Below are positions 1 through 5,618 of a stretch of 5,618 nt of DNA, piece after piece. The DNA comes from Halieaceae bacterium (lineage in GTDB: Bacteria > Pseudomonadota > Gammaproteobacteria > Pseudomonadales > Halieaceae), in the NCBI GenBank assembly GCA_009886815.1, contig QXYP01000014.1:1-5618 (forward strand), given 5' to 3'. Position 1 is the first letter of the stretch. Every line of letters begins with the position of its first letter. The notes below the pieces were generated by a model. The model searched no databases, was not told where the DNA came from, and saw only the letters and a list, made by a program, of their open reading frames with translations. The translations under genes were made by a program, and so were the position numbers.

Positions 1-13
1 CCCTACACCCGCA

Positions 14-50
14 CCCCAGTTGCGATTAAAATAACGCCGCAACACTGGGG
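14..50. repeat. Imperfect inverted repeat (potential hairpin) in the sucA leader
   Basis: The arm CCCCAGTTGCG (14-24) is the reverse complement of CGCAACACTGGGG (38-50), apart from two extra bases (AC, 44-45). This gives an 11-bp stem with a 2-nt bulge and a 13-nt AT-rich loop (25-37). No U-tract follows on the + strand (GGCCGTATCG comes next), and none follows on the - strand, so it does not look like a standard intrinsic terminator. It could be an mRNA-stabilising or processing structure between an upstream gene and sucA, or part of an operator. The pairing is visible in the sequence; any role is inference. Confidence 0.5.
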
Positions 51-140
51 GGCCGTATCGATCCTTGCATAAAAGGTGAGAGCGGTTAGGGTTCGCAGAG
101 CCAGAGGCGACCCGTTAATCAAGCGGTAGAAAAGAATCAC

Positions 141-144
141 GGAG
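141..144 (+). promoter_or_regulatory. Ribosome binding site of sucA
   Basis: GGAG ends six bases before the ATG at 151. This fixes the start at 151 rather than at the next in-frame ATG (178), which would delete the first residues of the conserved N-terminal E1 segment and has no comparable purine-rich site at the right distance. Confidence 0.75.
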
Positions 145-150
145 TCAGAC

Positions 151-3018
151 ATGGCACAACCCTCTGCCTTGCAGGGTATGTTGGAGTTGTGGGGGTCGTC
201 CCACATCTCGGGTTCAAACGCGGCTTACGTCGAAGGGTTGTACGAACAATACCTGACCGACCCTAATGCCATCGCCCCAGAATGGCGTGACTACTTCGAT
301 AGACTCCCACGCGTAAATACGCAAAATGGCGCTTTACGGGACGTTCCTCACTCTGTGGTTAGGGAGCAGTTTGCGAAGATCAGCAAAATGCGGGTCAGGA
401 CCGAGGCGACTGTTGCCCACGACTCCCAGGCCACTGAGTATGAGCGCAAGCAGGTTCAGGTTGTGCAGCTCATATCGGCTTATCGGCAACGCGGGCATCA
501 GCAGGCTTCGTTAGACCCCTTAGACATTTATCCCAGAGAAGCTATCCCTGACCTCGATCTTGCCTTTCACCAGTTAAGTGAAGCTGATGCTGACACCGTT
601 TTTCAGGTGGGCAGTCTGTATTACGGCGCGAGTGATGCCACCCTGCGCGATATTGTCGAGGCGCTAGAGCGAACGTATTGCAACACCATTGGCGCCGAGT
701 TCATGCATATTGTGGACACTGAGCAGCGCCACTGGATTATGAGCCGTATGGAATCCGTTCGGTCGGCACCCGAATTTTCCCGGGAGCAGCGGTTACAGGT
801 GTTACGGCGTTTGATCAAAGCCGAGGGCCTGGAGAAGTCTTTGGGTTCGAAATATCCGGGTACCAAGCGCTTTGGCCTCGAAGGGGGTGAAAGCCTTATT
901 CCCATGATGTCTGAAGCAATAGAACGCGTTGGTGGTTATGGCGCCAAAGAAATTGTTATTGGCATGGCCCATCGCGGGCGCCTAAACGTGCTCATCAATA
1001 TTTTGGGTAAAAACCCGGGAGAGCTTTTTGATGAGTTTGAAGGACGGGTTGAGTACAGCGGCTCTGGTGATGTCAAATATCATCAGGGTTTTTCTTCCAA
1101 CGTAATGACGAGCGGGGGTGAGGTCCACCTTGCCTTGGCCTTCAATCCCTCGCATTTAGAGATTGTTTCTCCTGTTGTTGAGGGGTCTGTTCGAGCAAGG
1201 CAGGATCGTAGAGATGACCCTGAGGGCGATACGGTAGTGCCCATTGTCATTCACGGTGACGCTGCATTTGCGGGTCAGGGCGTTGTCATGGAAACGTTTC
1301 AAATGTCTCAGACGCGAGGCTATAAGACTGGCGGGACCCTGCATATTGTGCTGAACAATCAGGTGGGTTTTACCACCAGCCAGCGCATTGATGCCCGCTC
1401 GACCGAGTACTGCACCGATGTCGCCAAGATGGTTCAGGCTCCCATTTTCCATGTCAATGCCGATGATCCCGAAGCGGTGGTTTTTGTCACTCAGCTGGCG
1501 GTTGATTTTAGAAATACCTTTAAGCGCGATGTTGTTATTGATCTTATATGCTACCGACGGCGAGGCCATAACGAAGCCGATGAACCTGCTGTAACCCAGC
1601 CACAAATGTATGCCGCCATTAAAAAGCATCCAACGACACGTGACCTGTATGCCAAGCGGCTCATTGCCGAGGGAATACTCAGCGAGGCAGAAGATAAGGA
1701 TTTAATGGCTCGCTACCGTGAATCCCTAGAGCGAGGAGAACCGCTCGTCAGCACCTTAGTTATGGAGCCCAATAAGTCGCTATTTGTCGACTGGGCACCG
1801 TATCTGGGTCATGAATGGACTGTCGAATGCGACACTCGATTTCCACTAGGCAAGCTGAAAATATTGTCAGAGCAAATTGCAAGTGCCCCTGAGGGGTTCG
1901 CTGTGCAGCGGCAGGTTACTAAACTGTTGGAAGATCGGCGCAAGATGGGGGCTGGTGCTCAGGAAATTAACTGGGGTTTTGCCGAAATAATGGCCTACGC
2001 CACACTACTGGTGGAAGGTTTCCCCGTGAGAATGACAGGGCAAGATATTGGGCGCGGTACGTTTTCACACCGTCATGCCGTTATTCACAATCAAAAAGAA
2101 GAGGGGCGCCATATTGCCCTGCAGCACCTCGAAAGCGATCAAGCCGATTTCCGTATTTATGACTCGTTACTATCCGAGGAGGCGGTATTAGCCTTCGAGT
2201 ACGGCTATGCAACGACGTCGCCTAACGGCCTTGTGATTTGGGAAGCCCAGTTTGGCGACTTTGCCAACGGTGCCCAGGTCGTTATTGACCAATTTATTGC
2301 GAGCGGCGAGCATAAGTGGACGCGGGTTTGCGGTTTGACCATGTTGCTTCCCCATGGCTACGAGGGGCAAGGCCCTGAACATTCATCAGCGCGACTCGAG
2401 CGTTATCTACAAATGTGTGCGGAGCAGAACATGCAGGTCTGCATGCCAACCACTCCGGCGCAAGTTTTCCATATGCTGCGTCGTCAAGCCGTTAGGCCTT
2501 TACGTAAGCCGCTGATTGTCATGTCCCCCAAAAGTTTGTTGCGTCACAAAGAAGCCACTTCATCCCTAGAAGAGCTCGCCGACGGTAGGTTTGAGACAGT
2601 TCTCGATGAAACTGACAACCTAGATCCAACCTCGGTTAAGCGGGTCATTCTTTGCTCTGGCAAGGTGTTCTACGACCTGCGAGCGGCACGTCGAGAGCGA
2701 GAAATAGACAATATTGTGATCATTCGCATTGAACAGCTATACCCGTTTCCCGAAGACGACCTAGCGAGGGTGATTAGTCCATACATCAATATCGAAGACG
2801 CGATCTGGTGTCAGGAAGAGCCCATGAACCAAGGTGCTTGGTATGCGAGCCAACACAATATGCGTCGCGTAATTCAGCGTCACAAGGTTGATGTTTATTT
2901 GCGATATGCCGGCAGGGAGGCGTCAGCCTCGGTCGCAGCAGGCTATACGGCATTGCACCTTAGACAGCAGGAAAGTTTTATAAACGAAGCCCTGGGCCCT
3001 ATGCCCTGGGGTAATTGA
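151..3018 (+). CDS. sucA: 2-oxoglutarate dehydrogenase E1 component (SucA)
   Basis: This is the thiamine-diphosphate-dependent decarboxylase of the cytoplasmic 2-oxoglutarate dehydrogenase complex. It decarboxylates 2-oxoglutarate and succinylates the lipoyl group of SucB. The frame is complete at 955 residues, slightly longer than E. coli SucA (933). Domains in order: the short E1 N-terminal segment (about 5-52, with LYEQYLTDP), thought to contact E2; the thiamine-diphosphate domain (about 220-520); the transketolase-like pyrimidine domain (about 604-800, with NWGFAE at 607 and GQDIGRGTFSHRH at 630-642); and the C-terminal domain (about 801-955). The diphosphate/Mg motif runs from GDAAF (369-373) to NN (402-403). 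H274 in GMAHRGR and H311 in KYHQGF match active-site histidines 260 and 298 of E. coli. HNEADEP is at 473-479. No frameshift or missing key residue is seen. The gene ends 24 bases before sucB, consistent with one operon. Confidence 0.98.
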   Translation: MAQPSALQGMLELWGSSHISGSNAAYVEGLYEQYLTDPNAIAPEWRDYFDRLPRVNTQNGALRDVPHSVVREQFAKISKMRVRTEATVAHDSQATEYERKQVQVVQLISAYRQRGHQQASLDPLDIYPREAIPDLDLAFHQLSEADADTVFQVGSLYYGASDATLRDIVEALERTYCNTIGAEFMHIVDTEQRHWIMSRMESVRSAPEFSREQRLQVLRRLIKAEGLEKSLGSKYPGTKRFGLEGGESLIPMMSEAIERVGGYGAKEIVIGMAHRGRLNVLINILGKNPGELFDEFEGRVEYSGSGDVKYHQGFSSNVMTSGGEVHLALAFNPSHLEIVSPVVEGSVRARQDRRDDPEGDTVVPIVIHGDAAFAGQGVVMETFQMSQTRGYKTGGTLHIVLNNQVGFTTSQRIDARSTEYCTDVAKMVQAPIFHVNADDPEAVVFVTQLAVDFRNTFKRDVVIDLICYRRRGHNEADEPAVTQPQMYAAIKKHPTTRDLYAKRLIAEGILSEAEDKDLMARYRESLERGEPLVSTLVMEPNKSLFVDWAPYLGHEWTVECDTRFPLGKLKILSEQIASAPEGFAVQRQVTKLLEDRRKMGAGAQEINWGFAEIMAYATLLVEGFPVRMTGQDIGRGTFSHRHAVIHNQKEEGRHIALQHLESDQADFRIYDSLLSEEAVLAFEYGYATTSPNGLVIWEAQFGDFANGAQVVIDQFIASGEHKWTRVCGLTMLLPHGYEGQGPEHSSARLERYLQMCAEQNMQVCMPTTPAQVFHMLRRQAVRPLRKPLIVMSPKSLLRHKEATSSLEELADGRFETVLDETDNLDPTSVKRVILCSGKVFYDLRAARREREIDNIVIIRIEQLYPFPEDDLARVISPYINIEDAIWCQEEPMNQGAWYASQHNMRRVIQRHKVDVYLRYAGREASASVAAGYTALHLRQQESFINEALGPMPWGN

Positions 3019-3042
3019 TCAGGTTTTAGGTAGGAATACATC

Positions 3043-5618
<2,576 letters not shown>

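Larger units (their letters stand above)
1..150 (+). other. Non-coding leader upstream of sucA
   Basis: No gene can be supported here. The three + frames close at 72, 34 and 29, and none of the short tails resembles the C-terminus of SdhB, which often precedes sucA in gammaproteobacteria. If sdhB is the upstream neighbour, it ends before this window. The stretch holds an imperfect hairpin (14-50) and the sucA ribosome binding site (141-144). The best sigma-70-like pair I can see is TTGCAT at 64-69, 17 bases ahead of TAGGGT at 87-92. Its -10 half is poor, so I do not call a promoter. Transcription may start here or enter from upstream. Confidence 0.6.

Noticed and set aside
1..72. Open + frame from the window edge to a stop at 70-72, considered as the end of sdhB
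   Set aside because: The translated tail lacks any resemblance to the basic SdhB C-terminus I know; it also overlaps the hairpin. A different upstream gene ending here cannot be excluded.
112..122. GTTAA element in the leader as a possible ArcA half-site
   Set aside because: Only one half-site is present, without the second repeat at helical spacing; a 5-base match is expected by chance.
1156..1629. 157-codon open frame on the - strand within sucA
   Set aside because: It lies wholly opposite the most conserved part of SucA (thiamine-diphosphate domain), shows no recognisable protein pattern and is an antisense shadow.
2991..3011. GCCCTGG repeated around GCCCTAT at the 3' end of sucA, considered as a terminator
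   Set aside because: The copies are direct, the only pairing is a 4-bp GGGC/GCCC stem, there is no U-tract, and the bases are coding.

Overview
The window holds the E1, E2 and E3 subunits of the 2-oxoglutarate dehydrogenase complex, all on the + strand in the order sucA - sucB - lpd. The residue patterns are those of a gammaproteobacterium. SucA and SucB read closest to what I remember of the Pseudomonas/Azotobacter proteins (for example PNKxLFVDW, TGQDIGRGTFSHRHAV and GEHKW in SucA). A dedicated dihydrolipoamide dehydrogenase gene directly behind sucB is also the Pseudomonas-type layout; in E. coli lpd lies elsewhere. Base composition looks moderate and even, with no sign of a foreign island. 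Genus cannot be fixed from this sequence.

Layout: positions 1-150 are a non-coding leader with one imperfect hairpin (14-50) and a Shine-Dalgarno sequence in front of sucA. sucA (151-3018) encodes a complete 955-residue E1. After 24 bases comes sucB (3043-4281), a complete 412-residue E2. After another 25 bases lpd (4307 to the window end) begins; 437 codons are present and the gene runs off the edge before its C-terminal His-Glu active-site motif. No transcription terminator is visible between the genes, so they very probably form one transcript.

The three proteins work as one assembly. SucA decarboxylates 2-oxoglutarate on thiamine diphosphate and passes the succinyl group to the lipoyl arm of SucB. 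SucB transfers it to CoA, and Lpd reoxidises the dihydrolipoyl group with FAD and NAD+. This is the 2-oxoglutarate to succinyl-CoA step of the TCA cycle.

I looked for an undescribed system and found none. What remains are small local observations: a leader hairpin, a short inverted repeat over the lpd ribosome binding site, an exact out-of-frame 10-bp tandem repeat inside lpd, and one unusual residue in Lpd.
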